Both the position numbers and the translations under genes were made by a program. 64,000 nucleotides of DNA from an uncultured cyanobacterium (GTDB lineage Bacteria; Cyanobacteriota; Cyanobacteriia; PCC-6307; Cyanobiaceae). The stretch spans positions 1-64,000 of the forward strand of contig CAIQIA010000011.1 in assembly GCA_903871775.1 (NCBI GenBank), read 5' to 3'. Of the stretch, positions 25,750-36,997 are shown piece by piece (the first letter of the stretch is position 1; the number at the start of each line of letters is the position of its first letter). The notes below the pieces were generated by a model. It did no database searches. It worked only from the letters and a program-made list of their open reading frames with translations, and was not told the origin of the DNA.

Positions 25750-27291
25750 TTGAGCCAAATCCCTGTGCCAGCGTCCCCAGCCCCCCTGATCGGCCTGGTG
25801 GCCGGTGGCCTGCTGGTCCTTGCCGGTGGCTGCCGCCATGCGACGCGTGCCGGCGACGTGCCGCTGCACTGGCCCACCCAGCCCCCCGCTCCCCTGCAGG
25901 GGGCAACGCCCACGGTGCTGGTCTCCCTGGCGGACCGGCTCCCGGCCGGCGAGCCACGGGCGCCCCTGGTGCTGGACGCGGTCCGCGGCGGCAGCCTGCG
26001 CCTGATCGACGCTGCCGGCCTGCAACGCCAGGCCCCCCAGCTGCGCATCCGCTGGGAGCGGCGACCCCTGGCCCGGCCCCTCGATCTGGAGCGGTTGGTG
26101 CTCGGCCCATTTCCCAGCTACGAATCGGCGCTGGCCCAGGCCGACCGCTGGCGCCAGCAGGGGGTCAGCCCGGTGGTGGCCCGGCCGGGAGACTGGGAGG
26201 TCTGGGCGCCGGCCTCGGCCCCCGCGGCAGGGCTGCCCGCGCGGCTCGAACGGCAGCAGCACCGCGAGCGCTGGCAGCCGGTGCTCGAGGCCCCCGGGGG
26301 AGCCATCGACCTGACGGGCCCGGTGCGGATCGAGGCGACGGCCGGCCTGAGCTGGAGAGGGGGGCGCCACCCGGGTCGGCTGCTGCTGCAGCCCGATGCC
26401 TACGGCACCTGGACCCTGATCGAACGGCTGCCCTTCGAGACCTATCTGGCCGGCGTGGTGCCCCACGAGATCGGCGCGGGCTCGCCACCGGCGGCCCTGC
26501 GGGCCCAGGCCGTGCTGGCCCGCACCTGGGCCCTGGCCAACCAGCGCCGGTTCGCGGTGGATGGGTACCACCTGTGTTCCGACACCCAGTGCCAGGTCTA
26601 CAGCGAGCCAGGACTGGCCGATGGTCCGGTGGGGCAGGCCCTGAAGGCTTCGACCGGGCAGGTGCTGGTCTGGAAAGGGCGGCCGGTGCAGGGGGTCTAC
26701 AGCGCCAGCAACGGCGGGGTCATCGCCGGCTTTGATGAAGCCTGGGCCGGCGCCGCGCCGCCTTACCTGCAGCCCGCCCTCGACGCCGACCCAGGCCGCT
26801 CACGGCTCACCCGCCTGCCCCTCAAGGACGACGCGGCCGTGACACGGCTGCTCAGCGACCCCCGCGGCCTGCGGGGTCAGGACCACCCCCGCTTCCGCTG
26901 GCAGCGGCGGCTGACGGCGGAGCAGTTGCAGTCGCTCCCCGGCGCCGACGGCATCGGCCGGCCCCTGCGGCTGCTGGTGGCGGACCGGGGGCCCAGCGGC
27001 CGGGCGCGCACCCTGCGGATCGAGGGCAGTGAGGGCGGCCTGACCCTGCGACTCGACCAGATCCGCCGTCAGCTGCCGATGCTGCCGAGCACCCTGTTCA
27101 CCGTCCAGGCCGATGGCCCCTCCGCCTGGCTCGTCACCGGTGGCGGCTTCGGCCATGGGGCGGGCCTCTCCCAGGCCGGCGCCATTGACCTGGCCCGGAG
27201 GGGCTGGAGCACCGAACGGATCCTGGGCCATTACTTCCCAGGAACCCGACTGCAACCCCTGAAATCACTCCCGCCAGAGGGATCCCTCTAA
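25750..27291 (+). CDS. SpoIID/LytB-domain protein
   Basis: Encodes 513 residues from a TTG start. An N-terminal hydrophobic segment ends in VLAGGCRHA, so it may be an exported protein or lipoprotein. The SpoIID/LytB domain runs from about 225 onward: [37 protein letters not shown], the [11 protein letters not shown] patch, and [10 protein letters not shown]; the final [17 protein letters not shown] is also characteristic. SpoIID proteins cleave denuded peptidoglycan glycan strands or stimulate amidases. An acidic catalytic residue equivalent to SpoIID Glu is plausibly the Glu of PHEIGAG. Followed by a GT2 gene 24 bases on. Confidence 0.85.
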   Translation: MSQIPVPASPAPLIGLVAGGLLVLAGGCRHATRAGDVPLHWPTQPPAPLQGATPTVLVSLADRLPAGEPRAPLVLDAVRGGSLRLIDAAGLQRQAPQLRIRWERRPLARPLDLERLVLGPFPSYESALAQADRWRQQGVSPVVARPGDWEVWAPASAPAAGLPARLERQQHRERWQPVLEAPGGAIDLTGPVRIEATAGLSWRGGRHPGRLLLQPDAYGTWTLIERLPFETYLAGVVPHEIGAGSPPAALRAQAVLARTWALANQRRFAVDGYHLCSDTQCQVYSEPGLADGPVGQALKASTGQVLVWKGRPVQGVYSASNGGVIAGFDEAWAGAAPPYLQPALDADPGRSRLTRLPLKDDAAVTRLLSDPRGLRGQDHPRFRWQRRLTAEQLQSLPGADGIGRPLRLLVADRGPSGRARTLRIEGSEGGLTLRLDQIRRQLPMLPSTLFTVQADGPSAWLVTGGGFGHGAGLSQAGAIDLARRGWSTERILGHYFPGTRLQPLKSLPPEGSL

Positions 27292-27315
27292 AGTCGCCAC
27301 GACAGCAGGGATGGC

Positions 27316-28674
27316 ATGGCGAGAACCGATCCCAGCGACGACGAGGCCACCCTGGAGCCCCAGGACTGGAGCCAGGGTCGGCGGCGCAAGGCGCTGATCT
27401 TTCTTGTCGCCTGCCTGGGGGTGGGTGCCGCCCCCCACTGGCTGGGTCCCCTGCGGGGTGTGGTGCCGGCCATCGGCTGCGCCCTCGTGCTGGGGGGCTA
27501 CAGCCTGCGCACGCTTCTGGCGAGCCGGTCCTCACTGGCCGACCTGGCGAATTCTGAATCCCTCGATGGGGCCGCTCCCCTGCCGTCGGTCGACGTGCTG
27601 GTGGCGGCCCGGGACGAGGAGGCGGTGATCGAGCGGCTGGTGCAGTCGGTCAGCGCCATCGACTATCCAGACGACCGGGTGACCCTCTGGGTCGTCGACG
27701 ACGGCAGCCAGGACCGCACGGGCCGTCTCCTCGACGAGCTGACCCAGCGACACCCTCGTCTGCAGGTGCGCCATCGGACCCGCGACGCCGGTGGTGGCAA
27801 GTCGGGCGCCCTCAATGCCCTGCTGCCCCACCTGCAGGGCGACTGGATGATGGTGCTCGATGCCGACGCCAGCGTTCCCCCTGACCTGCTGAAGCGCCTG
27901 AATCCCTGGCTGGCGGGGTCCGACTGGGACGGCCTGCAGTTGCGCAAGGCGGTCGTGCACCCCGAGGCCAGCCTGCTGACCCGGGCCCAGGCTCTGGAGA
28001 TGGCCTTCGACGCCGAGATTCAGCAGGGTCGCATCGCCCAGGCCCGCGTCGGCGAACTGCGGGGCAACGGCCAGCTGCTGCGCCGCGCAGCCGTGCGCGC
28101 CTGCGGCGGCTTCAACGAAGACACCGTCACCGACGACCTCGACCTGAGCATCCGCTTTCTGCTCGCCGGGCACCCTGTGCTGGTGCTCTGGGATCCGCCC
28201 GTGCTCGAGGAACCCGTGACCCGCTGGTCAGCCCTGCTCCGCCAGCGCCAGCGGTGGGCCGAGGGGGGCCTGCAGCGTTACTTCGACTACTGGCCCGCCC
28301 TGATGTTCACGGCACCCCTGTCCCGCCGGCAGCGGCTGGATGTGGCACTGTTCTTCCTGATCCAGTACGTGCTGCCGGTCGCGTCCGTGGGTGACCTGCT
28401 CGGAGCCGTGGGTTGGCGTCAGTCGCCGTTGCTCTGGCCCCTGTCGCTCTCGACGCTGACCCTGAGCGCCCTGGCCCTGATCAGGGCCGGCCGACGCAGC
28501 AGCGAAGGCCCCGAACTGCCGCAGCCCAGCCTGCCGACGGTGCTGCTGGTGAACCTCTACCTGCTGCACTGGTTCCTGGTCATTCCCTGGGTGAGCCTGC
28601 GCATGGCGACCCGCCCCAAACGGCTCGTCTGGGCCAAGACCGTCCATGCCGGACTGCCGCTGACGACGGGCTGA
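27316..28674 (+). CDS. GT2 membrane glycosyltransferase
   Basis: Encodes 452 residues. Two N-terminal hydrophobic segments (about 26-42 and 49-68) precede a GT2 catalytic domain with VVDDGSQDRTG near 126-136, Asp182-x-Asp184 in VLDADAS, the acceptor-side TDDLDLS (272-278) and RQRQRWAEGG (Q/RxxRW, 309-318). The C-terminal third has several more helices. This processive-like layout (DDD plus Q..RW) fits synthesis or extension of a beta-linked surface glycan. Same strand as the SpoIID gene. Confidence 0.82.
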   Translation: MARTDPSDDEATLEPQDWSQGRRRKALIFLVACLGVGAAPHWLGPLRGVVPAIGCALVLGGYSLRTLLASRSSLADLANSESLDGAAPLPSVDVLVAARDEEAVIERLVQSVSAIDYPDDRVTLWVVDDGSQDRTGRLLDELTQRHPRLQVRHRTRDAGGGKSGALNALLPHLQGDWMMVLDADASVPPDLLKRLNPWLAGSDWDGLQLRKAVVHPEASLLTRAQALEMAFDAEIQQGRIAQARVGELRGNGQLLRRAAVRACGGFNEDTVTDDLDLSIRFLLAGHPVLVLWDPPVLEEPVTRWSALLRQRQRWAEGGLQRYFDYWPALMFTAPLSRRQRLDVALFFLIQYVLPVASVGDLLGAVGWRQSPLLWPLSLSTLTLSALALIRAGRRSSEGPELPQPSLPTVLLVNLYLLHWFLVIPWVSLRMATRPKRLVWAKTVHAGLPLTTG

Positions 28675-28692
28675 AGCCTGGGTCGCGGCCCC

Positions 28693-30597
28693 TCAGGCGG
28701 CCTCACCGTCACCCTCGCCATCCTGGGCGGTACCGGCCTCTGGGTCACCGATCACATCACCATTGAAGAAGTCCGCCAGCCGGCGGGCATGGCTGCGCAG
28801 CCGATCTTCGGTGTAGGTCTGCGGACCCTGCGGCGATGCCGGGGGTGGGCCAGGCGGAGCTGCCGGGGAGGAGCCAGGGGGGCGTGGGGACGCCGAGGGG
28901 GGTGCCGATGCAGCGGGAGCAGGGGAGGCAGCAGGAGCAGGGGAGCCGGGAGGGGAAGGGGTGGAGTAGGGGGACGGAGGGGAGAAGGGAGATGGGGAGG
29001 AAGAGGAAGACGGGGAGGGAGGAGGGGGAGGGCTGGTCGAAGGGGGAGGGGTGGACGGAGGGGAAGAAGGTGGTGAAACGGGTGCGGCCGGGGCCGGCGG
29101 CGTCTGGGGCTGGCCGCTTTCAAGCAACACCTGGCGGGCACTCCCGAGGGTGCGCTCAGCGGCCTGCTCCAGCAGAGGCAGGCGGGTCTGCACCATCGAG
29201 AGCCAGTTGGGGGCCACCCTGACCACGGCCCGCTGGGCGTCCAGCCGCACCAGTTCAGCCTGCTGTGACAGCAGCATGCGGGTGGAGGGCAGTTCGAGGT
29301 TGGCCAGCATCTGCAGCCAGAGGGCCGCCAGATCATGGGAACCGGAAGAAGGGCCGCCAGAAGCAGCCGCGCCAGACGAGGGCGGGGCTGGTGGTGGAGG
29401 CGCTGGTGGTGGTTCTGCCGGTGGGGGTGGCGCCGGTGGTGGGGACGTGACGGTGGGCGTGGGACGGGGCACCGGAGCAGGGTCGGGGGCGGCCGCGGCG
29501 ACCGGCAGCGGTTCGGCCAGCAGGCCCAGCAGCAACACCTCGAGCCACAGGCGCGGCTGGGCGCTCTGCCGCAGCTGAGCTTCGCTGCCCCGCAGCCCCT
29601 GCTGCCAGCGCAACAACCGCTGCGGCCCCAGCCGCCGGGCCAGGTCAGGCAGGGCCCCGCGGCTGGCCGGCGAGAAGGAGGTCAGTTCCGGCCGATCGGG
29701 GGCCACGGCCACGAGCGCCAGATCCCGCAGCAGCCCGGCCAGCCCCTGCAGCACAGCCGCCGGCTCCCGACCCCGGTCCAGCAGGGCGCGGGCGGCAGCC
29801 AGCAGCGCCACGGGATCCGCCGCCGCCAGGGCTTCGCCGAGCTGCAGCAGTTCCTGCTCAGGCACCGCCCCCAGCAGATCCCACACCATCTGGGGCTCGA
29901 CCGGCGCCGGCAGCAGGCTCAGCTGATCCAGCAGGCTTTCGGCATCCCGCAACCCACCCTGGGCGAGCTGGGCCACCAGGTGCAGGGCCTCGGGCCGGAT
30001 GGCGATCGACTCTTCAGCGGCGATCCAGGTGAGGTGACGCTCGAGGGCCTCCAGGGGGATGCGGCGGAAGTCGAACCGCTGGCAACGGGACAGGATCGTG
30101 GGCAGCACCCGCTGGGGGTCGGTGGTGGCCAGCACAAACACCACCCGCGGCGGCGGCTCCTCAAGGGTCTTGAGCAGGGCGTTGAAGGCCGCGGTCGAGA
30201 GCATGTGGCACTCGTCGATCACGTAGACCTTCCAGCGGGCCTGCACCGGGGCGAAGCGGGACCGTTCGATCAGGTCGCGGATGTTGTCGACACCGGTGTT
30301 GGAGGCGGCGTCGATCTCGATCACATCGAGGGCGGCACCGGACGCGATGCTGCGGCAGAGCTCACAGGTGCCGCAGGGCTGGGGGGTGGGGCCGTCACCG
30401 GCCAGGCAGTTGAGGGAGCGGGCCAGGATGCGGGCGCTGGAGGTCTTGCCCGTGCCCCGGGGGCCACTGAAGAGATAGGCCGGGGCGATGCGATCGCGCT
30501 CCAGGGCGCGGCTGAGGGTCGCGGCGATCGCCTCCTGCCCCACGAGCTGGTCGAACCGCTGGGGCCTGTACTTGTGGTGCAGCGGTTCGTAGGCCAT
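28693..30597 (-). CDS. dnaX: DNA polymerase III subunit gamma/tau
   Basis: Encodes 634 residues. The clamp-loader ATPase shows Walker A GPRGTGKT at 45-52, the four zinc Cys (64, 75, 78, 81), Walker B VYVIDECHM and the sensor ATTDPQRVLPTILSRCQRF. Domain III follows; between about 360-410 and 500-595 lie Pro/Ser-rich low-complexity linkers, the second unusually long. The C terminus keeps a helical TYTEDRLRSHARRLADFFNG piece. No slippery A-run for a programmed frameshift is visible. It follows the LRAT-fold gene by 9 bases in the leftward clp cluster. Confidence 0.93.
   Translation of the reverse strand: MAYEPLHHKYRPQRFDQLVGQEAIAATLSRALERDRIAPAYLFSGPRGTGKTSSARILARSLNCLAGDGPTPQPCGTCELCRSIASGAALDVIEIDAASNTGVDNIRDLIERSRFAPVQARWKVYVIDECHMLSTAAFNALLKTLEEPPPRVVFVLATTDPQRVLPTILSRCQRFDFRRIPLEALERHLTWIAAEESIAIRPEALHLVAQLAQGGLRDAESLLDQLSLLPAPVEPQMVWDLLGAVPEQELLQLGEALAAADPVALLAAARALLDRGREPAAVLQGLAGLLRDLALVAVAPDRPELTSFSPASRGALPDLARRLGPQRLLRWQQGLRGSEAQLRQSAQPRLWLEVLLLGLLAEPLPVAAAAPDPAPVPRPTPTVTSPPPAPPPPAEPPPAPPPPAPPSSGAAASGGPSSGSHDLAALWLQMLANLELPSTRMLLSQQAELVRLDAQRAVVRVAPNWLSMVQTRLPLLEQAAERTLGSARQVLLESGQPQTPPAPAAPVSPPSSPPSTPPPSTSPPPPPSPSSSSSPSPFSPPSPYSTPSPPGSPAPAASPAPAASAPPSASPRPPGSSPAAPPGPPPASPQGPQTYTEDRLRSHARRLADFFNGDVIGDPEAGTAQDGEGDGEAA
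28913..29073. repeat. polypurine tract encoding the Pro/Ser linker of DnaX
   Basis: The plus strand here is almost all G and A: 106 of 120 bases are purines between 28921 and 29040. It encodes the Pro/Ser-rich linker of DnaX on the other strand. Such asymmetry and the many GGGGAGG-like runs could form triplex or G-quadruplex structures; coding low complexity is a sufficient explanation. Confidence 0.6.
30490..30542. repeat. two HIP1-type palindromes 35 bases apart
   Basis: GCGATCGC at 30490-30497 and GGCGATCGCC at 30533-30542, both inside the 5' end of dnaX. They add to the cyanobacterial HIP1 signature; no function inferred. Confidence 0.6.
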
Positions 30598-30606
30598 GGG
30601 CCGAGG

Positions 30607-31338
30607 CTACTCAGGGGCACCCGGGGCATCGGCACCGGCCTCCGGATCAGCCTGACCGAGCAGCCGCTGCAACCGCGCCTCCAGATCCTCGACCGCCTCA
30701 AGCTGCTCGGCCAGGGCCTGGGCCGCCAGCCGATGGGGACGCCGCTCCTCCAGGGCCCGCCGGGCCAGGCTCTCCTGGCCCTCCCGCACCGCCTCGCCGG
30801 CGGCGCTCCACCAGCCTTCGGTCTGCTGCAGTTCCCGCTCCAGACGGGCCTGCAGACGCTGGCGCAGCTGTTCAAGCTCGGCCAGGGAGCGGCGGGCCAG
30901 GGCCAGTCCCTGGTCCATCGAGCCGGGGCCCAGCCCCTGCTGCAACAGGATCCGCAGTCCCGCCAGGGCAGCGGCCGGCAGCAACTGGCCCATCGCCAGT
31001 GCTCCGAGGGCACCGCTGCCAAGGGCCTGTTCCACCTGGGAACTGCGATGGCGGCCCGTCTTGCACCAGACGGCGAAATGCTCGCAGTTGTTGAACAGCA
31101 GGTTGTACTGCTGCTCACCGATGCGGCTCAGGGCCCGGCGGAGGGTGCGGCCCACGCTGTCGGCCCCGGGATGGGGGACCACCGACACCGCCTCACCACG
31201 GCTGAACGCCTCGAGGGGGCTGCGCAGGATCTCCTTGCCTTCGAGGTAATGGGCAACGGTGCCGTCGCCCAGGTCGATGCCATGGTGCATGAACAGCCCA
31301 TGGCGCCTGGGCACCTGGAGATGGTCCGCCGCGGCCAT
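30607..31338 (-). CDS. LRAT-fold (NlpC/P60-related) protein
   Basis: Encodes 243 residues. An LRAT-type domain occupies residues about 12-95: FMHHGIDLGDGTVAHYLEG gives His18 and His30 at the 12-residue spacing of the two LRAT histidines, and NNCEHFAVWCKTG gives nucleophile Cys85 in the exact LRAT NCEHF box. Such enzymes move acyl chains or act as cysteine hydrolases. A hydrophobic stretch follows (about 105-135), then a long charged helical tail, so it may be membrane-associated. It starts 4 bases after the clpX stop and ends 9 bases before dnaX, an unexpected place for this family. Substrate unknown. Confidence 0.78.
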   Translation of the reverse strand: MAAADHLQVPRRHGLFMHHGIDLGDGTVAHYLEGKEILRSPLEAFSRGEAVSVVPHPGADSVGRTLRRALSRIGEQQYNLLFNNCEHFAVWCKTGRHRSSQVEQALGSGALGALAMGQLLPAAALAGLRILLQQGLGPGSMDQGLALARRSLAELEQLRQRLQARLERELQQTEGWWSAAGEAVREGQESLARRALEERRPHRLAAQALAEQLEAVEDLEARLQRLLGQADPEAGADAPGAPE

Positions 31339-31342
31339 CGGC

Positions 31343-32698
<1,356 letters not shown>

Positions 32699-32782
32699 CG
32701 CAGACGGTCAGAGTGCCTCAACTCACAGGATCGGGCCCTGACGGCCCTTCGTCACCCCCCCTGAGGACGGTCGGTCAAAGTC

Positions 32783-33406
32783 TCAGTCACGCACGACCCG
32801 ATCGATCAGCCCGTAGGCCACCGCCTCATCCGGAGAGAGAAAGTAGTCCCTGTCTGTGTCCTCGGCGACCTTGGCCAGATCCTGGCCGGTGTGCTGGGCC
32901 AGCAGACCGTTGAGCGTGTCCTTCAAATACAGAATTTCTTTCGCCTGGATCTCGATGTCCACGGCCTGTCCCTGGGCGCCGCCCAGGGGCTGGTGGATCA
33001 TGATCCGGGCGTTGGGCAGGGCCAGACGCTTTCCCCGGGCACCGCCCGCGAGCAGGAAGGCCCCCATGCTGGCTGCCAGCCCATAGCAGATCGTGACCAC
33101 ATCGGGCTGCACCTGCTGCATCGTGTCGTAGATCGCCAGACCGGCCGTCACCGAGCCTCCGGGGGAGTTCAGATAGATCTGGATGTCCTTCTCCGGGTCC
33201 TCGGCCTCAAGAAACAGCAACTGGGCCACCACCGCATCGGCGACGGCATCGTTGATGCCGGTGCCCAGAAAGATGATGCGTTCCCGCAGCAGGCGCGAAT
33301 AGATGTCGAAGGCCCGCTCCCCGCGCCCCGACTGCTCCACCACGGTGGGCACCAGGGTGTTCTGCCAGTGGCTGTGGATCGGGTGGGGGTGAAGAGCGTC
33401 GATCAC
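32783..33406 (-). CDS. clpP: ATP-dependent Clp protease proteolytic subunit ClpP
   Basis: Encodes 207 residues. Catalytic triad Ser113 (GLAASMGAF), His138 ([10 protein letters not shown]) and Asp187 (DTDRDYFL) at the normal family spacing. The N-terminal 17 residues before [17 protein letters not shown] may be a propeptide or an over-called start. Lies between tig and clpX, the common tig-clpP-clpX order, so quality-control proteolysis genes form one transcription unit. Confidence 0.96.
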   Translation of the reverse strand: MIDALHPHPIHSHWQNTLVPTVVEQSGRGERAFDIYSRLLRERIIFLGTGINDAVADAVVAQLLFLEAEDPEKDIQIYLNSPGGSVTAGLAIYDTMQQVQPDVVTICYGLAASMGAFLLAGGARGKRLALPNARIMIHQPLGGAQGQAVDIEIQAKEILYLKDTLNGLLAQHTGQDLAKVAEDTDRDYFLSPDEAVAYGLIDRVVRD

Positions 33407-33442
33407 GGGCCGTGGACGGATGGCGCCAATCTATGGGCCAGG

Positions 33443-34864
33443 TCAGTCTGCCGAAGGCGACTCGGCCTCGGTGGCCTTCGCCTTCGGTTTCGCCTTGGCC
33501 CGCGGTTTGGCCTTGGGGGTCTCTGCCGACGCGTCATCCGCTGCCGACCCGGCGGCGGGTTCGCCCACGGTGCTGTGCTCCTCAAGCCAGAGGAACAGCT
33601 GATCCTGCAGCAGATCCTCCTCGACGGCCTGGCGCAGGCGCTGGGGGTCGATGCGGCTGCTGTCGCTCAGGCCTGCCCGCACCTCGTTGAGCTTGGCGTC
33701 GAGGGCATCGGCGCCGACGCTGATCTCCTCGGCGCGGGCCAGGGCCTGCAGGGCAAGGCTGCGCCGCAGGCGTGAGGTGGCCTCCTCCCGGGAGCCGCTG
33801 GCCAGGTTGCGGACCACCTCGGGGGTGAAGAGCTTCTTGACGTCGAGGCCCTGCTGGGCCATCTCGGCCGCCGTCTCCTGCAGCAGCGCGTTGATCTCCT
33901 GCCGGATCAGGGTCTCGGGCAGCTCGACCTCGAGCTGCTCGACCAGGGCCTTCAGCAGGGCCTCGCGGCGGTTGCTGCGGGTGCGGCGCTCGGCCTCGTC
34001 CCGCAGGCGCTGCTCCAGCTGGGTGCGGAGATCGGCCATGGTGGCGCTGTCGCTGGCCCGCTGGGCGAAGGCGTCATCCAGATCGGGCAGCTCCCGGGCC
34101 TTGAGATCCCGCAGGGTGATGCTGAAGGATGCATCGCGACCGCGGCAGTCCTCCTGGGGATAGGTGTCGGGGAATCGGCAGGTGACCTGGCGGGTCTCTC
34201 CCACCGTCTGACCGATGATCCCCTCCACGAATCCGGGGATCATGCGTCCCTCCTCGAGGTCGACCTCAAGCCCCTCCCCCTGGCCGCCCTCGATCGCCTC
34301 ACCGCTGTCGGTGAAGGTGCCGCTGAAGTCGATGACCGCCACATCACCGGTGGCGGCGGCACGATCCTCCACAGGCACCAGGGTGGCGAGCTGGCGACGG
34401 GAGTCGTTCAACAGCTCGTCGACCCGGGCCGGATCGAAGGCCACAGCCTCGGCCTCGACGGCCAGGCCCCGGGTCATGCGCAGGCTGGGGGTGGGCGCCA
34501 CGTCGAGCTCGAGGGTCAGCACCAGCTCCTCACCGGGCTGGAAACGATCCAGCAGGGCCTCGAACCCATCACTGATCTCGGGCTGGCCGAGGGCGGCCAC
34601 GTTCTCCTGGGCCAGGGCATCGCGGCAGGCGCTCTCAACCAGTTCCTCGAGGGCCGTCGCCCGCACCCGCACGGGACCGAGCTGCTGCAGCAGCACCGCC
34701 CGGGGCACCCGTCCCTTGCGGAAGCCCGGCAGCCGCACCGACCGGCTGAGCCGCTCCAGGGCCGCGTCGTAGCTGGCCTGGCTGCGCCCCCCCGGCACCC
34801 CGACCTCCAGCGCCAGGCGACTGCCGGGACGGGGGGACGTCTTGACCGAAAGGGCGGTGGCCAT
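33443..34864 (-). CDS. tig: trigger factor
   Basis: Encodes 473 residues from the ATG at 34864 (an upstream in-frame ATG at 34897 is less likely). The ribosome-binding domain has the signature [14 protein letters not shown] near 50; a FKBP-like PPIase domain follows ([22 protein letters not shown]) and then the helical C-terminal arms. The last 40 residues are Lys/Ala/Pro-rich ([19 protein letters not shown]). Ribosome-bound chaperone and prolyl isomerase. First gene of tig-clpP-clpX. Confidence 0.95.
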   Translation of the reverse strand: MATALSVKTSPRPGSRLALEVGVPGGRSQASYDAALERLSRSVRLPGFRKGRVPRAVLLQQLGPVRVRATALEELVESACRDALAQENVAALGQPEISDGFEALLDRFQPGEELVLTLELDVAPTPSLRMTRGLAVEAEAVAFDPARVDELLNDSRRQLATLVPVEDRAAATGDVAVIDFSGTFTDSGEAIEGGQGEGLEVDLEEGRMIPGFVEGIIGQTVGETRQVTCRFPDTYPQEDCRGRDASFSITLRDLKARELPDLDDAFAQRASDSATMADLRTQLEQRLRDEAERRTRSNRREALLKALVEQLEVELPETLIRQEINALLQETAAEMAQQGLDVKKLFTPEVVRNLASGSREEATSRLRRSLALQALARAEEISVGADALDAKLNEVRAGLSDSSRIDPQRLRQAVEEDLLQDQLFLWLEEHSTVGEPAAGSAADDASAETPKAKPRAKAKPKAKATEAESPSAD

Positions 34865-35016
34865 GGACCGGCGGAACCAGAGACAAGCCCCCCACACTAA
34901 ACAGGCGGGTCAGGGGTCCCTTTCATCTCAGCGGCACGTATTGTGTGTGGGTCGCAAGACGAAAGAGCCATAGTTCGCCGATTTCACTCCGTTCCCCGTT
35001 CCATCTCCCCGTTCAC
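34865..35016. promoter_or_regulatory. divergent promoter region between tig and asd
   Basis: The 152-base gap separates two divergently transcribed operons (tig leftward, asd rightward) and must hold both promoters. The stretch 34935-34980 is richer in A/T than its surroundings. I see no confident -35/-10 pair and no riboswitch or long hairpin. An upstream in-frame ATG for asd at 34945 lies inside it. Confidence 0.4.
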
Positions 35017-36048
35017 TTGACCCCCGCCCCGACGGCCCAGCCCCCCAGCGTCGCCATCCTCGGTGCCACCGGTGCGGTGGGCCATGAGCTGCTGGCTCTG
35101 CTCGAGGAGCGGCACTTTCCCCTGCGGGAGCTCCGCCTGCTGGCCTCCCCCCGGTCTGCCGGAGCGCACCTTCCCTGGCGAGGGGGCTCCCTGCCCGTGG
35201 AACCGGTGGGTCCCACCTCCTTCGACGGGGTGGATCTCGTGCTGGCGTCCGCCGGTGGATCGGTGTCGCGCCAGTGGGCCCCCCTGGCCATCGAGCGGGG
35301 GGCGACGGTCATCGACAACTCCAGCGCTTTCCGCCTCGACCCGACCGTTCCGCTGGTGGTGCCCGAAGTCAACGGCGAGGCCGCCTTCGGGCACAGGGGA
35401 CTGATCGCCAATCCCAACTGCACCACCATTCTTCTGACCCTGGTGCTGGCCCCCCTGGCGGCCCGGCGCCCCCTGCGCCGGGTCGTCGTCAGCACCTACC
35501 AGTCGGCCAGTGGTGCCGGGGCCAGGGCCATGGAGGAACTGCAGCAGCTCAGCCGCACCGTGCTCGACGGGGGCGAACCCGTCAGCCAGGTGCTGCCGCA
35601 CTCCCTCGCCTTCAATCTGTTCCTGCACAACTCGCCGCTGCAGCCCAGCGGCTATTGCGAGGAAGAGCTGAAGATGCTCAATGAGACGCGCAAGATCATG
35701 AACTGTCCAGATCTGCGCCTCACCGCCACCTGTGTGCGGGTGCCGGTGCTGCGGGCCCATTCCGAAGCGGTGAACCTCGAGTTCGCCGAGCCCTTCCCTG
35801 TTGCGGAAGCCCGGGATCTGCTGCGCGCGGCCCCTGGGGTGGAACTGATGGAAGACTTCGACGCCAACCGTTTCCCGATGCCGACCGACGTGACGGGGCG
35901 TGATCCGGTGGCCGTGGGGCGGATCCGCCAGGATCTGAGCGAACCCAACGGCCTGGAGCTCTGGCTCTGCGGTGATCAGATCCGCAAGGGTGCGGCGCTC
36001 AACGCCATCCAGATCGCCGAACTGCTGCAACGGGGGAGCCAGCCATGA
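35017..36048 (+). CDS. asd: aspartate-semialdehyde dehydrogenase
   Basis: Encodes 343 residues from the TTG at 35017, which fits family length; an in-frame ATG at 34945 would add a Ser/His/Pro-rich 24 residues with no similarity. NADP-binding [11 protein letters not shown] is near the N terminus, the nucleophile Cys in NPNCTTI, substrate-binding Arg/His in [14 protein letters not shown], and the final [11 protein letters not shown]. It reduces aspartyl phosphate to the semialdehyde for lysine, DAP, methionine and threonine. Its stop overlaps dapA by 4 bases (ATGA). Confidence 0.95.
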   Translation: MTPAPTAQPPSVAILGATGAVGHELLALLEERHFPLRELRLLASPRSAGAHLPWRGGSLPVEPVGPTSFDGVDLVLASAGGSVSRQWAPLAIERGATVIDNSSAFRLDPTVPLVVPEVNGEAAFGHRGLIANPNCTTILLTLVLAPLAARRPLRRVVVSTYQSASGAGARAMEELQQLSRTVLDGGEPVSQVLPHSLAFNLFLHNSPLQPSGYCEEELKMLNETRKIMNCPDLRLTATCVRVPVLRAHSEAVNLEFAEPFPVAEARDLLRAAPGVELMEDFDANRFPMPTDVTGRDPVAVGRIRQDLSEPNGLELWLCGDQIRKGAALNAIQIAELLQRGSQP

Positions 36049-36944
36049 CGCTGACCAGCCCCGCCCCCTTCGGCCGCGTCGTCACGGCGATGGTCACCCC
36101 CTTCGGACCCGATGGTGCCGTTGATCTGGCCCTGGCCGGACGGCTGGCCACCCACCTGGTGGACAACGGCTCCGAAAGCCTGGTGATCTGCGGCACCACC
36201 GGTGAATCCCCCACCCTGTCGTGGGATGAGCAGCACGACCTGCTGCGGGCCGTGCGCCAGGCGGTGGGGGGTCGGGCCCGGGTGATCGCCGGCACGGGCA
36301 GCAACAGCACGGCGGAAGCCGTGGAGGCCACCCGGGAGGCCGCCGAACTCGGGGCTGATGGCGCCCTGGTGGTGGTGCCGTACTACAACCGTCCTCCGCA
36401 GGAAGGGCTGGAGGCGCACTTCCGGGCCGTGGCCGCCGCCGCCCCCGAGCTGCCGCTGATGCTTTACAACATTCCGGGTCGCACGGGCTGCAGCCTGGCT
36501 CCGGAGACCACGGCACGGCTGATGGACCTGCCAAGCGTGGTGGCCTACAAGGCCGCCAGCGGCAGCACCGACGAGGTGAGTGCCCTGAGGACCATCTGCG
36601 GTTCTCAGCTGGCGATCTACAGCGGAGACGATGCCCTCACCCTGCCGATGCTGGCGGTGGGCGCCGTCGGTGTGGTGAGTGTCGCCAGCCACCTCGCCGG
36701 CCCTGACATCCATCGCATGGTGCACAGCTACCTGGCCGGAGACCATGCCCTGGCCCTCAGTCTGCACGAACGGCTGCTGCCGTTGATGCGGGGGCTGTTC
36801 TGCACCAGCAATCCGATTCCCGTGAAGGCTGCCCTCGAACTGGAAGGCTGGCCCGTCGGTGACCCCCGCCCACCCCTGGTCAGCGCCAGCAGCACCGTGC
36901 GCGCCACCCTGGCCTCCCTCCTCGCCGACCTGCGTCCCACCTGA
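36045..36944 (+). CDS. dapA: 4-hydroxy-tetrahydrodipicolinate synthase
   Basis: Encodes 299 residues. The Schiff-base Lys is in [10 protein letters not shown], the catalytic Tyr in [14 protein letters not shown], and [14 protein letters not shown] and YNIPGRTG are both present. It condenses pyruvate and aspartate semialdehyde, the first lysine/DAP-specific step, linking this operon to peptidoglycan. ATGA overlap with asd. Confidence 0.97.
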   Translation: MTLTSPAPFGRVVTAMVTPFGPDGAVDLALAGRLATHLVDNGSESLVICGTTGESPTLSWDEQHDLLRAVRQAVGGRARVIAGTGSNSTAEAVEATREAAELGADGALVVVPYYNRPPQEGLEAHFRAVAAAAPELPLMLYNIPGRTGCSLAPETTARLMDLPSVVAYKAASGSTDEVSALRTICGSQLAIYSGDDALTLPMLAVGAVGVVSVASHLAGPDIHRMVHSYLAGDHALALSLHERLLPLMRGLFCTSNPIPVKAALELEGWPVGDPRPPLVSASSTVRATLASLLADLRPT

Positions 36945-36997
36945 CGTCCTTCACGTCCCCGGTCCCGCCCGGTCCCCTTGCGTTTCCTCCCCTACCC

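Noticed and set aside
28693-30597. Programmed frameshift in dnaX giving a short gamma product
   Set aside because: No A-rich slippery run followed by a stop is visible in the expected region.
28600-30610. SRP RNA (ffs), often near dnaX in other bacteria
   Set aside because: Gaps on both sides of dnaX are under 20 bases.
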